Positions 1-11,878 of a stretch of DNA of 64,000 nt are shown piece after piece. The notes below the pieces were generated by a model. The model ran no database searches, was not told the origin of the DNA, and saw nothing but the letters and a program-made list of their open reading frames with translations. A program made the position numbers and the translations under genes. Location: assembly GCF_009730915.1 (NCBI RefSeq), contig NC_052492.1, forward strand, positions 1 through 64,000, in the 5' to 3' direction. The DNA is from Dioscorea cayenensis subsp. rotundata. Taxonomy: Eukaryota > Streptophyta > Magnoliopsida > Dioscoreales > Dioscoreaceae. Each line of letters begins with the position of its first letter. The first letter of the stretch is position 1.

Positions 1-3000
1 GTTTATTAGAAAGTTTAAGCAGTTACATGCCAAGGTGACAACAAACAGCGCCAACAACGACACATGTCACCAAAGTCTGAAACGACCACATAACCAAAAC
101 AGAAACAAGCGAAAAACGAACAACAAAGTCCACTAGAAGTGGAGCAGCCAGATACAAAAGAAAACAAAAACACCTAGGGGAAATGGAGAGCTCTCTAGGA
201 GGCATCAGGAACATCGCGAATCTAGCCCGTACTAAGCTCGATCTTCCTGGGTGGCACGGCTCACCCTTCCTGGGTCAGAAAACTCCAGGCTTCTCTTGAC
301 AGCATGTGCAGACTCGTCCAATTTTTGTCTTTTGTGATCTGGAGTTGTAGACACCCAAAGCAGAAACGTATGAGAAATTTTAGAAATTAAAGATAAATAG
401 AAACAAAAGCATTCATAAAAAATTCTCCTGTTTCTTTCAAGCCAGACATTCCAGATTAGAGCTTTAGAGAAAGTATCCCAAGAAACCTTTGCCTCTTTTC
501 TAATGTTTTTTCTCCAGGGGCCCCAAAGGTAGTAAGAGACGAAGGTAGATGATTGAGAGCACGAGTACGGCGGAAGTGTTCCCAAATATAAGAAACAAAG
601 GGGCAACTAATGAACAGATGATTAGCCGATTCAATATCATTGAGACAAAGGATGCAGGTTGCTGTTGGGAGTTTGTTACATCTTCTTTTAGCTAGATTTT
701 CCAGGGTAAGGATCTTGTTGTCCCAGGCGAGCCAGGTGAAAGCCTTCACCTTTCTGGGGCAAAAACCCTTCCAGATGAGCTGGCTCGAGAGGCAATGCGA
801 ACCACCATCAATCAAGAAGGTATAGAAAGATTTAACTGAGAAACGTCCATTAGCAGAGCGATTCCAAATTTTAAGGTCTTTGGAATTACCATTAAGATTT
901 TGAAGAATATCCTCAATGGATGGATCACACTCCTTAAGTTTGTGAATGAAAGAGGTAGCTAGAGCATTGACTGTGGCCCCGGGGTCTGGAGTTCTGGCAA
1001 AGTCTTCTGGCCACATATCCATAGGAGCCCTACCACCAACCCAGCCATCATACCAGAAGAGGGTGGAGTTACCGTTATTGATTTTGTGAGAAATACATTT
1101 TCTGAACGCCGGTAGACAACTAAAGATCCCTTCCCAGAAAAAAGGACTTAAACTTAGAGAGTGAGTTGAACATATTCCAGGAAAGAGGTACACTAGTAGT
1201 AGTTAAATTTTATCACTGGAGCACCACACCAAATAGACTCAGTAATAATCTTCCACCACCATTTTCCCAGGAGGGCAAGATTGAAAACCTCCAAGTTAAG
1301 AACACCCCAACCACCCAAATCGCGTGGTCTACAAATACGCTTCCAATTTACTAGTCTGCAACCCACCTTATCGATATCCGGACCCTTCCAAAGAAAATCT
1401 CTACGAATGCGATCTATAGCTTTAGTTACCCAAACTGGTAGCTTATAGATAGACATCTAGTAGGTAGGAATGGAGGTGAGCACAGAATTCACCAACGTAA
1501 GCCTACCCCAAAGGGAGAGCCACCTAGATTTCCAAGAAAACAATCTGGCTCGAATTTTAGAAATGAGAGTTTCCCAGTCCTAACGATTAGGACGTCTACC
1601 AGAGATCGGAATGCTAAGATAAGTCAGAGGGAGGGTGCTAGTGGAGCAATTTAAGGTGCTCTCAAGCAATCTGTCCGGAAGGAGACCGGGTTTAGTAGAG
1701 TAGAGATTAGTTTTGTTGTAATTGATGGTCAATCCAGAGATACCTTCGAAGAGATAAAAAATGAGTTTTATAATTCGAAGGTCTTCTGCCCCTCCAGCTA
1801 TTAAGATAATTAGATCATCTGCGTATTGAAGATGACAGATCTTCCCCTGACTGCCAAGGGGGACCCCATAAAGGATTCCAGAATCTAAGGCGTTGGAGAA
1901 CAGTGAACTTAAAACATCAACAACAAGAATGAACATGAGAGGGGAGAGGGGGTCTCCTTGCCTGAGGCCTCTTTTGTGTCTGACAAATCCATTCACAGCC
2001 ATTTACAAGAATATAGGATTTAGAAATGAACAGCAATCTTTCAATCCAACCAATCCAACGCTCCCCAAAACCACGAGCTATCAAAAGGTCAAGAAGGAAA
2101 TCCCAGTTAACCATATCAAAGGCTTTGGCGAAATCAACCTTTATAATATTGCCCATGGTTCTGCGCTTTTGGAGGCTAGAGATCGTCTCCTCCGCCGCCA
2201 CAATATTATCAAGAATACATCTACCCGTAATAAAAGCAGACTGATGAGTCTCAATAAGAGATTCGATGACTTTGCCAAGTCTGGAGGCAAGCACTTTCGA
2301 GGTGATTTTGAGAGAAGAATTGATAAGGCTGATGGGACAAAAATCGGACACAAATTCAGGTGAATTAGTCTTGGGAACAAGGACGATGTTTGCCCAATTG
2401 ATTCGCTCCAGATTAGCTGAACCAAAGTAGAAATCTTGACAAAGAGTTATCAAGTCATCTTTAACGGTAGACCAGAATTTCTGAAAGAAAAACATAGGAA
2501 AACCATCAGGGCCTGACGCTTTATCAGCACCGAGATCAAAAGTAGCTTTTTTAATTTCCTCTTGGTCGAACGGGGCTTCTAAGGCTAAGAGATCAATTCG
2601 AGCCTTATTTAAAAAAATTTTGTTCCAATCAAAGTGAAGACGAGAAGTGTTGTTGGAACCGAGTTGAGAGCGAAAGAAGGAAGTGAAGGCTCTTCCAATG
2701 TCTTTAGTCTCCTTAAGAATGGATTGGTTGTGACTAATATGGGAGATAAAATTATGGTTTCTTCTACCGTTAGCAACAGCATGAAAAAATTTGGTGTTGG
2801 AGTCGCCTTCCTTAAGCCAAGTGACTCTAGAGCGTTGTCTCTAGTACGTTTCCTCAAGATTAAGAGTGTTGTGCAGAGTTTGCTTTAGTTCAGAATCTCT
2901 TTGGAGTTCAGATTCTGAAAGGCAACGAGTATCCTTAATCGCATCAAGATTTTCGATTTCATGGAGGGTGTTGAGTTTCCGCAATTTAATAGAGCCAAAA

Positions 3001-3958
3001 GTAGTATTAGCCCAGGCCCTCAATTTAGTTCTGGTGTAAGACAATTTTTGGATAAAATGAAGGCACCACAACCTTGAGGGTTCACTTCCTCCCACCAAGT
3101 TTGAATGAGATCGCCAAAACCTTCAGACGAACACCAAGTTAATTCGAACCTGAATTGATGTTGATTAAAATTGTGATGTCCAGTGGTAAGCTTAATGGAT
3201 GCATGATCCGAACCGAATCTTGGGAGACAAGACTGGTTGATTCTAGGGTGGCAGTTCAACCAGTCTTGGTTCACAAGGAAACGGTCAAGCCTAACACAAG
3301 TTGGGTTAGCTTGTCCATTAGTCCAAGTGAAGTGTCTACCCACAGAAGGAGGTTCCACAAGATTAAGGTCGCGCATAAGAGCTTGCGCCTGTGTGATGTC
3401 CTCTCTGTATGGGACTCCTTGGTTTTTATCTAAAGTTGAAAAGATGGCATTGAAGTCACCACAGATCACCTAAGGAATAGATTTACCCCCATTGCTAGAT
3501 CGGATCTCATTCCAGAAAGATTGTTTGAGGTGTTTATCATTAGGACCATACACGGAAGTACATAGCCAGTTCTCGTCATCAAGTGAGTTATGAAACTCAA
3601 CCGTTAAGCAGAATTTACCGGAGTGAATCAGTTTCCCCTTGAGAGTGGAACTGTTCCAACCAATTATCATCCCACCAGAGGAACCATGGGAAGGAGACCA
3701 ACAGTAATCGTCAAAGTGATTACCTCCTACAGATCGCCAGATCGCAGGAGTAACTGAGTCAAGTTTAGATTCCTGAATACAGCATACTAGAGCGCGATGA
3801 AGAAGAAGCGAGTCTTTAACAAGAAATCTTTTAGAAGGTCTACCTAGACCCCTAACATTCTAAGAAATAAAGTAGATAAACCTTGGATTTATTAGAAAAG
3901 CCAGGTGGAAACAAACAGAAACAATGAAAAAAAAACAAATACAAACAGACACAACAAC
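1..3958 (-). mobile_element. LINE (L1-type non-LTR retrotransposon), 5'-truncated and degenerate
   Basis: The minus strand encodes, in order, pieces of an apurinic-type endonuclease (about 3860 to 3020; motifs ICGDFNAI and GSDHASI), a reverse transcriptase (about 2495 to 1580; fingers motif VDFAKAFD, then GLRQGDPLSP, and the catalytic YADD at 1814-1825), and a C-terminal zf-RVT/RNase-like region (about 1456 to 240; CILCLNDIESANHLF). This is the usual order of a plant L1 ORF2. ORF1 is absent, so the copy is 5'-truncated just upstream of the endonuclease. The frame is broken at least four times: a TAG at 3470 where a Trp precedes ICGDFN in relatives, a frameshift near 2000, and stops near 1578, 1455 and 1190. 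It is therefore inactive. The 5' boundary near 3958 is set because DNA from about 3960 again matches the RLP spacer at 8002. The 3' end lies just beyond the left edge, judging by the related element at 62178. Confidence 0.93.
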
Positions 3959-4317
3959 AGGCTGTCTCATTATTAAATATGGCAAGAAACTGGTTGAACT
4001 TTGAGGATTTTTAAATTTTTAAATTTTATTTTTAATACTATCCTTCTTTTTATATTTTCTTGTTACCAGAAGAACAGTTTGACTCTTTTGCAATTAAAGC
4101 TTTGATTCTCACAAAGTAGAAACATATATACAGACTGGATTGGTGACATGAAGGGATGGAACTTGATCTGAATGTGTTATGACTTAACTGTGTATTAAGG
4201 AGGGAAAAAAGAAATATAAAAAAACATGTATTACAGTAGCTACTCATAAATTGGAAATTTTGATGAAATCGACAGAATTAATATAGAAAATTACATATGT
4301 AACCATGATGAAAACTC
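3959..4317. other. RLP1 3' flank / truncated RLP spacer
   Basis: This is AT-rich non-coding DNA downstream of RLP1. It matches the spacer downstream of RLP2 (about 8002-8353): both share the ATTAAATAT / GCAAGAA / TGGTTGA series followed by a T-rich tract. It is the 3' end of one tandem RLP unit and is cut by the LINE on its left. Confidence 0.7.
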
Positions 4318-7251
4318 TTAATTGTTTGGCATGAACTTCTTCTTCATCCTTCTGAACCTCACAACAACGAAAACGTAGATTTTGTCGTAAGTATTGTCTG
4401 CAGAACGGAAGTAGGCATGTCTCCATTTCTTCTTCAGTGCCAAGACAACCCAAACAACAGAGGACCCAACTGCAAATCCTGACAAGGATCCAATGTACAG
4501 CCACAAGATATCATCGTCATCTTCATCTTCATCCATTTGAGGTTCATCATCATTTGGCCCTTTCTTGCTTGTTCCACCATCTTTAGTGCAATTGTCACTT
4601 AGAGGGAACCCACAAAGATGATTTCCAGTATAAATGGAGGGGTCTCTGAATGTGTTAAACTGGTTGCCTGAAGGTATCCTTCCTGACAAGATGTTATGAG
4701 ATACATTGAAAAGTCTCAAGAAGGTCAAGTTCGATAAAGTTGACGGTATGTTCCCTGAGAGCTTGTTTCTTGATAAGTCTAGTGATTGCAGTTGCTGCAT
4801 TCTACCCAATTTATCTGGAATCTCACCTTCTAAAGTATTTCCAGAGAGGTTTAAACTTTGTAAACCATACAAATTTGCTAGCTCTTCAGGGATGGCTCCT
4901 GACAAGTTATTGATTGAGATATCAATGTATTTTACATATGAAAGAGTACTACTGCTATACTGATCTTCTCTTTGATTGAGGTCCAACAACATGCTTTGTG
5001 CATCTCCCATGAAAACCGGAAGCCAATATGTTTTTTCTGGAGTCATTTGCATGGCCGTCAAGTTGCCTAAACTTTTCGGAATGGGACCTGAGAAATTGTT
5101 GTTTGATAAATCCAAGATTTGGAGATTTTTGAGTTGAGATATTTCTTGAGGGATGTGATCAGTAAAAGCATTTGATTTTAAGATGAGAAAATTTAAACTT
5201 GATAAGTTTTCTCCAACCCAATTCGGTATTCTTCCACTGAAATTATTGTGGCTGAGATCAAGAAGGGGCAAGTTACTGCAATTCTTGAGAGAAACAGGGA
5301 ACTCACCTGACAGTTTATTGCGACTCAATTTCAGTGACTGTAGATGAGGAATATAACATATTGAATTTGGTATACTTCCAGATATATTGTTGCCTGCCAA
5401 ATTCATATCAGTTAGTCTAACTGAATTGAACCAGCAATCAGGGAGCTCACCAGACAAATGGTTTTCAGAGATGTCCAGAATCATGAGTCCGCTTATTTGA
5501 CAAAATGAGCTTGGAAGAGTGCTGTTTAATTTGTTCATGGAGAGCAAGATTTGTAAGTAAAATTGATGTGAATCATCTACAATATTGCGAGGAATAGATC
5601 CTGAAAATGAGTTATTGGAAAGATTTATATATGTGATCTTTGAACTAGGGATTGTCGGCAGAGGACCATAAAACCGGTTTGAAGAGAGGTCAATGCATTC
5701 CATGCTAATGAAATCTAAGGATTTGGGTATTATCCCCTGAATCTGGTTGTTGGAGAGGTCTAAATAAACAAAGTTGCGAGAAGTCAAATTCCAGAACCAA
5801 TCAGGCATGGTGTCTGCAATTCCAGCCTGAGACATGTCCAGTACATGCAATTTGTGCTGTGTTTGAAGCCATGCAGGGAATTCCGGACCAACTGAACAAG
5901 AGCTGATTTTTAATTCTTTGAGAAGGAAAGGAGGAACCCAGTTAGAATTCACATTGAAAACCAGTGAATTACTGGACATATCGAGTGTTTCTAATTTCTC
6001 AAGTTGAGCAAAGTGTGCTTCAGATATTACACCAGTCAGCTGATTATTAGCAAGATTTACATACTCCAGCTGTGTAAGCTTTGCTAGAGATGAAGAAAGA
6101 GAGCCAGAGATTGAGTTGTCAGATAGATCAAGAACCTTAAAATTCTTGATGTTCCAAATCCAACCAGCTATATCTCCTTTGAGATTCACAGAGGCTAAGT
6201 GCAAATGAGTAAGACTATCCATAAGACAACCAGAAAAAGCATCACCAAGTTCAGCAAATGTCTTGTTGATATACAAGCCTGAAAGGTCTAGAGTTTGCAA
6301 GCTGCAAAGACTGCCTATGCTTTCAGGTATGCTTATCTTATATGTTTGCTTACTTCCCTCTGCTGGTATGACGATTACCCTGAAAGAACGGTCTTCAGGA
6401 GGAGCAGACAGGGTGTCAGGTTCAGGTCTATTGTGACCAAGGTTTAGATAATGAAGGTTCTTGAGGTTGAACATCCATGAAATCCCAGAGAAATTGATAA
6501 AGTTGTAAGAGAGATCAAGAACAGTAAGAGATGAAAAGTTGAGCTGGGAAAAAGAAACAGGAATGCTTTGAAACCCACAATCAGTCAAGTGTATCTCCTT
6601 TATGGAAGGAAGCTTGTTAAGAGCTAGAAACAAAGTGGTTGATGAGTTGCTGATGGCACTATAACTCATATCAAAATGTTGCAATGAAGTGAGATGAGAA
6701 AGCCATTGATGAGCAGGATCATCAGCATGAACTCCAAAATTGTAGGAGAGGTCAAGAGTGTGCAAACTGGAGAGATTTCCAAAACTAGCAGGAATTTGTC
6801 CAGCAAAAAAACAACCAGAGAGATTGAGGTATCTCAATTCTTTAAACTGGCTGATGAATGATGGCATAGGTTCTCCAATGAAGTTGTGACTCAAGTCAAG
6901 GTGTTTCAAGTGTTGAAGATGAATCAAAGAGGCAGATATTTCACCTTCCAGATAGGGCTGGCCTGATATCCGCCACCCAAGCTCAAGTGTGTTAATGTTG
7001 CCAGTTTGGTTGTCACAGTGGACTCCTTCCCATGAGCAGCAGTCTTGTCCTACCCAAGAAGAGAGCGTATTGTTTGGATCTTTGATGTGCTTCTTGAAGT
7101 CAAGAAGGGCCATTCTCTCGCTCTCTATGCAATTAGCAGCATGTTCAGCAATGGGCACAAGAGCTGCTGCACTGCATAGAGTAGTTAGCTCATGAGAACA
7201 GTGAAAAGCAAGTAGCAGCAATGGCAAAAGATATAATAGTAAAGAAGGCAT
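4318..7251 (-). CDS. LRR receptor-like protein RLP1 (EIX/Cf type), intact
   Basis: A single-exon frame of 977 codons. Residues 1-30 form a hydrophobic signal peptide (MPSLLLYLLPLLLLAF). An LRR N-terminal cap follows at about 42-86 (IESERMALLDFKK, then the DCCSWEGVHCDN cysteine pair). About 28 extracellular plant-type LxxLxLSxNxLSGxIP repeats are interrupted near 720-760 by an island around SMLLDLNQREDQY. After the LRR C-cap come an acidic juxtamembrane stretch (DDEPQMDEDEDDDD), one transmembrane helix (LYIGSLSGFAVGSSVVWVVL) and a short basic tail of about 35 residues ending KKKFMPNN. There is no kinase domain. Order and length fit the EIX1/2, Ve and Cf family of surface immune receptors, which signal with SOBIR1-type co-receptors. 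The ligand cannot be told from sequence. The start is the first ATG and precedes the signal peptide; a TATA-like box lies about 70 bp upstream. It is the only intact member of the three. Confidence 0.95.
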   Translation of the reverse strand: MPSLLLYLLPLLLLAFHCSHELTTLCSAAALVPIAEHAANCIESERMALLDFKKHIKDPNNTLSSWVGQDCCSWEGVHCDNQTGNINTLELGWRISGQPYLEGEISASLIHLQHLKHLDLSHNFIGEPMPSFISQFKELRYLNLSGCFFAGQIPASFGNLSSLHTLDLSYNFGVHADDPAHQWLSHLTSLQHFDMSYSAISNSSTTLFLALNKLPSIKEIHLTDCGFQSIPVSFSQLNFSSLTVLDLSYNFINFSGISWMFNLKNLHYLNLGHNRPEPDTLSAPPEDRSFRVIVIPAEGSKQTYKISIPESIGSLCSLQTLDLSGLYINKTFAELGDAFSGCLMDSLTHLHLASVNLKGDIAGWIWNIKNFKVLDLSDNSISGSLSSSLAKLTQLEYVNLANNQLTGVISEAHFAQLEKLETLDMSSNSLVFNVNSNWVPPFLLKELKISSCSVGPEFPAWLQTQHKLHVLDMSQAGIADTMPDWFWNLTSRNFVYLDLSNNQIQGIIPKSLDFISMECIDLSSNRFYGPLPTIPSSKITYINLSNNSFSGSIPRNIVDDSHQFYLQILLSMNKLNSTLPSSFCQISGLMILDISENHLSGELPDCWFNSVRLTDMNLAGNNISGSIPNSICYIPHLQSLKLSRNKLSGEFPVSLKNCSNLPLLDLSHNNFSGRIPNWVGENLSSLNFLILKSNAFTDHIPQEISQLKNLQILDLSNNNFSGPIPKSLGNLTAMQMTPEKTYWLPVFMGDAQSMLLDLNQREDQYSSSTLSYVKYIDISINNLSGAIPEELANLYGLQSLNLSGNTLEGEIPDKLGRMQQLQSLDLSRNKLSGNIPSTLSNLTFLRLFNVSHNILSGRIPSGNQFNTFRDPSIYTGNHLCGFPLSDNCTKDGGTSKKGPNDDEPQMDEDEDDDDILWLYIGSLSGFAVGSSVVWVVLALKKKWRHAYFRSADNTYDKIYVFVVVRFRRMKKKFMPNN

Positions 7252-8353
7252 TGCTAGCTAGCTAGCTTGAGAAACACTTGTTGAAGATGGATTGAGGGAC
7301 TGGTTCCTAGCTTACGTAAATATATAAGTCTAGTTCATTGAATTTTATCTTCAAAAGTGAATGATCTTCGACAAGTACTACGTTGGATTTTTGATTCATT
7401 AAATGAAGTGGGTGATGTACACTGAAAAACAGAGTCCATGCAACTACCTGGCTGATCAAGATGAATTTGACTTGAATTCTGCCCTCAAAGTCTGAAGTCT
7501 AAAATAATAAGCTAGTCTTATAGTTTCTGCTAAAATGTTAAAATTAAATATGGCAAAGGAAGACTAGCTTTTGTTTGCGCTTGGTCTGTTACTTTCAGTC
7601 AATAAAAGTCATGGTTTATCCATACTGCCTCTCTGGAGATGGCATAGATATGAATTTTTCGTATGAGAAGACTTTGTTTTTTCTTTTTTTTTTTGGTCAA
7701 ATTCATCTGAGAAGACTTGAGGAACAACAATACAGGTTCATGACAGCAATAGACACCAACTCACAATTATTTTTTGATGGCATGGGCTAAATCTCTTTGA
7801 TCTTCATCACTGTTAAGAAGAATGGCTGTGCAAGTGCAAGTGAGAATGAGAATTAATCTATCAACCTTTCTCAATTTGGTTTGCTAATTACATCATTGGT
7901 GACATCTATGCACCTCCTTGATGGTTGGATTATAATGACAAGCTTAGTAAGATCATTATACCTGAATTGACAGTCAATTTTATCAGCTTGCAAACTATAG
8001 ACCTGTCTGTCATTAAATATTAGCAAGAAAATGGTTGAGCTTTGAGGGTTTTATTATTATTATTATTATCCTTCTTTATATATATATATATTTTCTGGTT
8101 ACCTGAAGAACAGTCTAACTCTTTTATGTTAAGACTTTGATTCTCACAAAGGAGTTACGTATATACAGGCTGGATTGGTGACATGAAGAGCTGGAATTTG
8201 ATCTGAATGTGTTATGGCTTAACTGTGTATTAAGGAGGGAAAAAAGAAATATAGAAAAACATGTATTACAGTAGCTACTCATAAATCTGAAATTTTGATG
8301 AAATTGACACAATTAATATAGAAAATTGCATATTGTAACCATGATGAAAACTC
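7252..8353. other. RLP1 promoter and RLP1-RLP2 spacer
   Basis: No convincing gene. The part next to RLP1 (7340-7560) carries a block around GAAGTGGGTGATGTACACTG that recurs upstream of RLP2 and RLP3. The rest (7640-7930) matches 12090-12402. The part near RLP2 (8000-8353) contains ATT and TA microsatellites and matches 3959-4317 and 18597-18977. It therefore acts as a reference for the unrearranged spacer. Confidence 0.75.
7319..7328 (-). promoter_or_regulatory. Putative TATA box of RLP1
   Basis: The minus strand reads CTTATATATT, about 70 bp upstream of the RLP1 ATG. RLP2 and RLP3 have TATATAAG at a similar distance, so position and motif are conserved across paralogs. Confidence 0.5.
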
Positions 8354-11300
8354 TTAATTGTTTGGCATGAACTTCTTCTTCATCCTTCTGAACCTCACAA
8401 CAACAAAAACGCAGATTTTGTCGTAAGTATTGTCTGCAGAACGGAAGTAGGCATGTCTCCATTTCTTCTTCAGTGCCAAGATAATCCAAACAACAGAGGA
8501 CCCAACTGCAAATCCTGACATGGATCCAATGTACAGCCACATGATATCATCATCATCTTCATCTATTTGAGGTTCATCATCTTTTGGCCCTTCCTTGCTT
8601 GTTCCACCATCTTTAGTGCAATTGTCACTCAGAGGGAACCCACAAAGATGGTTTCCAGTGTAAATGGAAGGATCTGCAAATGTGTTGAACTGGTTGCCTA
8701 ATGGTATTCTTCCAGACAAATTGTTGTGAGATACATTGAAGAGGCCCAAGAAAGTCAAGTTTGCTAAAGTTGAAGGTATGCTCCCTGACAGCTTGTTCCT
8801 TGACAAGTCTAGTGATTGCAATTGTTTCATTCTACCCAATTTGTCTGGAATCTTACCTTGCAAAGTATTTCCAGAAAGGTTTAAACTTTGAAGACCATCC
8901 AAACTTGCTAGCTCTTCGGGGATGCTTCCTGACAACTCATTATTGGAAAAGTCGATGTATTTTATATATCCAATGCGATATTCACCATATTCATCTTCTC
9001 TTCCACTGAGGCTCAAGAACATGGTTTCATTGTGTTGGAGAAAATTGGAAAACTCTTGAGTAGTCTTTGGAAGCATTTGCATGGAAGTCAAGTTGCTCAA
9101 ACTCTTTGGAATAGGACCTGAGAGATCATTGCTTGACAAGTCGAGCACTTGCAAGTATTCAAGTTGAGAAATTTCCTGAGGGATGTTATTAACAAATGCA
9201 TTCTGCTTTAAGATGAGAACAGTTAACATTGATAGGCGTTCTCCTATCCATGTTGGTATGCTTCCAGTGAAATTATTGTAGCTGAGATCAAGAGCGAGCA
9301 ATTGACTGCAGTTCCTTAGGGAATTAGGGAGTTCACCAGACAATTTATTGTGGTTCAACAGCAGTGAGTTTAGATAATGAAGATGACCTATTGAATCTGG
9401 TATAGCTCCGGATATATTGTTGTATGCCAAATTTATATATAATACAATAGATGATTCTAACCAACAATGAGGGAGCTCACCTGATAAATGGTTTTTAGAG
9501 ATATCAATGCCTTCAATTTTTTCCATCATTTGGCACAACCAATCAGGAACACTGCCATTTAATTTGTTCATTGAAATTGAGATGTGAAGATTAGAAGAAA
9601 ATGTATCATTTAGCATAATTCGAGGGATAGGACCTGAAAAGGAGTTATAAGACAAATCTATGTAATTGACCATTGGGCTATGCATGTGGAGATCTGGTAA
9701 AGGACCTGAAAACAAATTAGAAGAAAGATCAAGTTTTTCAATCTGAGTGAAAGTCATGATTTTGGGTATCATCCCCTTAATGTGATTATTTGAGAGGTCC
9801 AAAATGGCAAGATTGTGACTAGTTAAGTTCCAAACCCACTCAGGCAAGGTATCATTGATTCCACTAGAAGACATATTAAGTGTACTCAAGTTGTGCTGTG
9901 TTTGAAGCCATGCTGGGAATTCCGGACCAACTGAGCAAGAGCTAATACTTAATTCTTTGAGAAGGAAAGGAGGAACCCAGTTAGAACTCACATTGAAAAT
10001 CTAATGAATTTTGAGAAATATCAAGTGTTTCTAATTTCTCAAGTTGATTAAAGTGTGCTTCAGATATAACACCACTCAGCTGATTATGAGCAAGGTTCAT
10101 ATAATCTAGCTGTGCAAGATTTCCAATCTCCTCTGGTAATGTTCCTGTAAGTTGATTATAACATAGCTGTAATTCCTCCAAAAAAGTGAGCCTTGACAGG
10201 GATGAAGGAACAGAGCCGGAGAGCGAGTTATGTGAGAGATCGAGAACCTTGAGATTCTTGATGTCTCCAATCCAGTCTAGTATATCTCCTTTAAGAAATG
10301 TACCTGTTAAGTATAAATGAGTGAGACTATGCTTAAGACAGTCGGAGAAAACACCGCCAAGTTCAACAAGTGTCTTGCTGATATTGAACCAAGACAGGTC
10401 TAAAGTTTGCAAGCTGCAAAGACTGCCTAAGATTTCAGGTATGCTTATCTCAATGGGTTGGATCTTATTAATATATGCTCTGGAAGAAGGGAAAATGGTG
10501 GGGAGGGGAGCAAAGGAACAGAGGTCTAGATATTGAAGGCTCTTGATGTTGAACACCCAGGAAATACCTGAGAAATTGATATTGTTGTAAGAGAGATCAA
10601 GAATGGATAGAGATGAGAAGTTGAGATGAGGAAAGGAAAGAGGAAGCTTTTCTAAATTACATCTGGACAAGTGCAGCTCACTTATGGAAGGAAGCTTGTT
10701 GAGAGCTAGGAACAAGCCAATAGATGAGTTGCCAATGTTGTTTTGAGTCAAATCCAAGTGTTGCAATGAAGTGAGATGAGACAGCCATTCATGGTCTGCA
10801 TGCTCATCATAAATCACAAGAGTATTGTATGAGAGGTCCAGAGTCTGCAAGCTTGATAAGTTTCCAAAATCAGCAGGAATGGATCCCTGAAAGCCAACTC
10901 CGGAGAGGTTGAGGTGCTTCAACTCCTTGAACTGGCTGATGAATGATGGAAAGCTTGTTCCACTGAAGTCATTCCAACTCAAGTCAAGGTAGTTCAAGTG
11001 TTGAAGTTGAAGCAAAGATGGAAAGATCTCACCTGTCATCTGCAAGTAATACTTGTCTGAAGAAAATATTGGATCCGGACCATTGAGCTCCAGTCCAACA
11101 ATATTGCCAGTGAGGTTGTCACAATACACTCCTTCCCATGAGCAGCAATCTTGTCCCACCCAAGAAGATAGGTGGTTGTTTGGATCAGTGATGTTCTTCT
11201 TGAAGTCAAGAAGGGCCATTCTTTCACTCTCTATGCAATTAGCAGGATGTTCAGCAATGGGAACAAGAGTTGCTGCATTGCAGAGATTAAGTTCATCACT

Positions 11301-11360
11301 GCATTGCAAAGCAAGTAGCAGTAGTAGCAGTTGTAGCAGATATAATAGAAAAGCAGACAT
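8354..11360 (-). pseudogene. LRR receptor-like protein RLP2, frameshifted
   Basis: Paralog of RLP1 with the same order: signal peptide (MSAFLLYLLQLLLLLLALQ), LRR N-cap with DCCSWEGVYCDN, LRRs, acidic juxtamembrane segment, transmembrane helix and a basic tail ending KKKFMPNN. The frame is continuous from 11360 to about 9990 (459 codons, ending in a premature TAA at 9981-9983), then continues in another frame to 8354. Against RLP1, the segment before NSNWVPPF has one extra base in an AT-rich run near 9995-10005. The two parts together would be about 1,000 residues, so this looks like a single recent 1-bp insertion in an otherwise sound gene. A sequencing or assembly error, or a functional allele elsewhere, is possible. 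If real, translation stops inside the LRRs and gives a secreted fragment with no membrane anchor. Confidence 0.85.
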
Positions 11361-11640
11361 TGCTAGATAGTTTGAGCTAGAAACACTTGTTGGAGGTGAA
11401 TGAGGAACTAGCTAGTTCCTAACTTATATATGTATAAGGTTAGATCATTCTAGGTCAATGGTGTTCTATATTGTTTTAAATGAAGTGGGTGACGTACACT
11501 GAATAACAAGAGAGGCCATGCAACTGCCAGCCCGCTCAGCATGAATTTGGCTTGAACTTTGCCCTCATGATCTGAATAATAAACAGTCTTAGAGTTTGCG
11601 CTTGAATGTTAAGATTCAAATTTGGTGATTAATGACTGGC
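11361..11640 (-). promoter_or_regulatory. RLP2 upstream region
   Basis: This aligns with the region before RLP3 (22270-22510). Both contain GAAGTGGGTGA(C/T)GTACAC, GAGAGGCCA(T/C)GCAACTGCCA and the CGCTCAGCATGAATTTG block. RLP2 and RLP3 share a more similar promoter than either shares with RLP1. Confidence 0.6.
11423..11430 (-). promoter_or_regulatory. Putative TATA box of RLP2
   Basis: TATATAAG on the minus strand, about 65 bp upstream of the RLP2 ATG. The same octamer sits at the matching place before RLP3. Confidence 0.5.
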
Positions 11641-11878
11641 CTCCATCCCCCAAGTCCTTATTAGATCACTTGTTTTTAGAGAGAATGCATGTCATCCCTT
11701 GCCCTGATTCTCATTTAGGATTATACATTAAAGATATGCTAAATAGTTCGACATCAAATAAGGTAAGAGGAAAATCATGCATCTTGTTTTCCACCTGTTA
11801 CCAGTCCCTTTTTCGATGTGCTAATTGTCTCATTATTGGAAAGAAGGCATTTTAGAGAGAATTTTTTGTGATAGTTCT
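11641..11878. other. Unique 240-bp segment between two RLP-type upstream blocks
   Basis: I found no match elsewhere in the window and no gene. It separates the RLP2 promoter from the orphan RLP1-type block that follows. Confidence 0.5.

Noticed and set aside
4244-4504. Alternative-frame ORF at the RLP1 3' end, with similar frames at 8313-8540 and 18916-19164
   Set aside because: It is similar in all three paralogs only because the overlapping RLP tail is conserved. It starts without ATG at a plausible place and matches no family.
4318-7251. RLP1 as a receptor kinase
   Set aside because: The cytoplasmic tail is only about 35 residues and no kinase motifs follow in any frame downstream; the LINE lies next to it.
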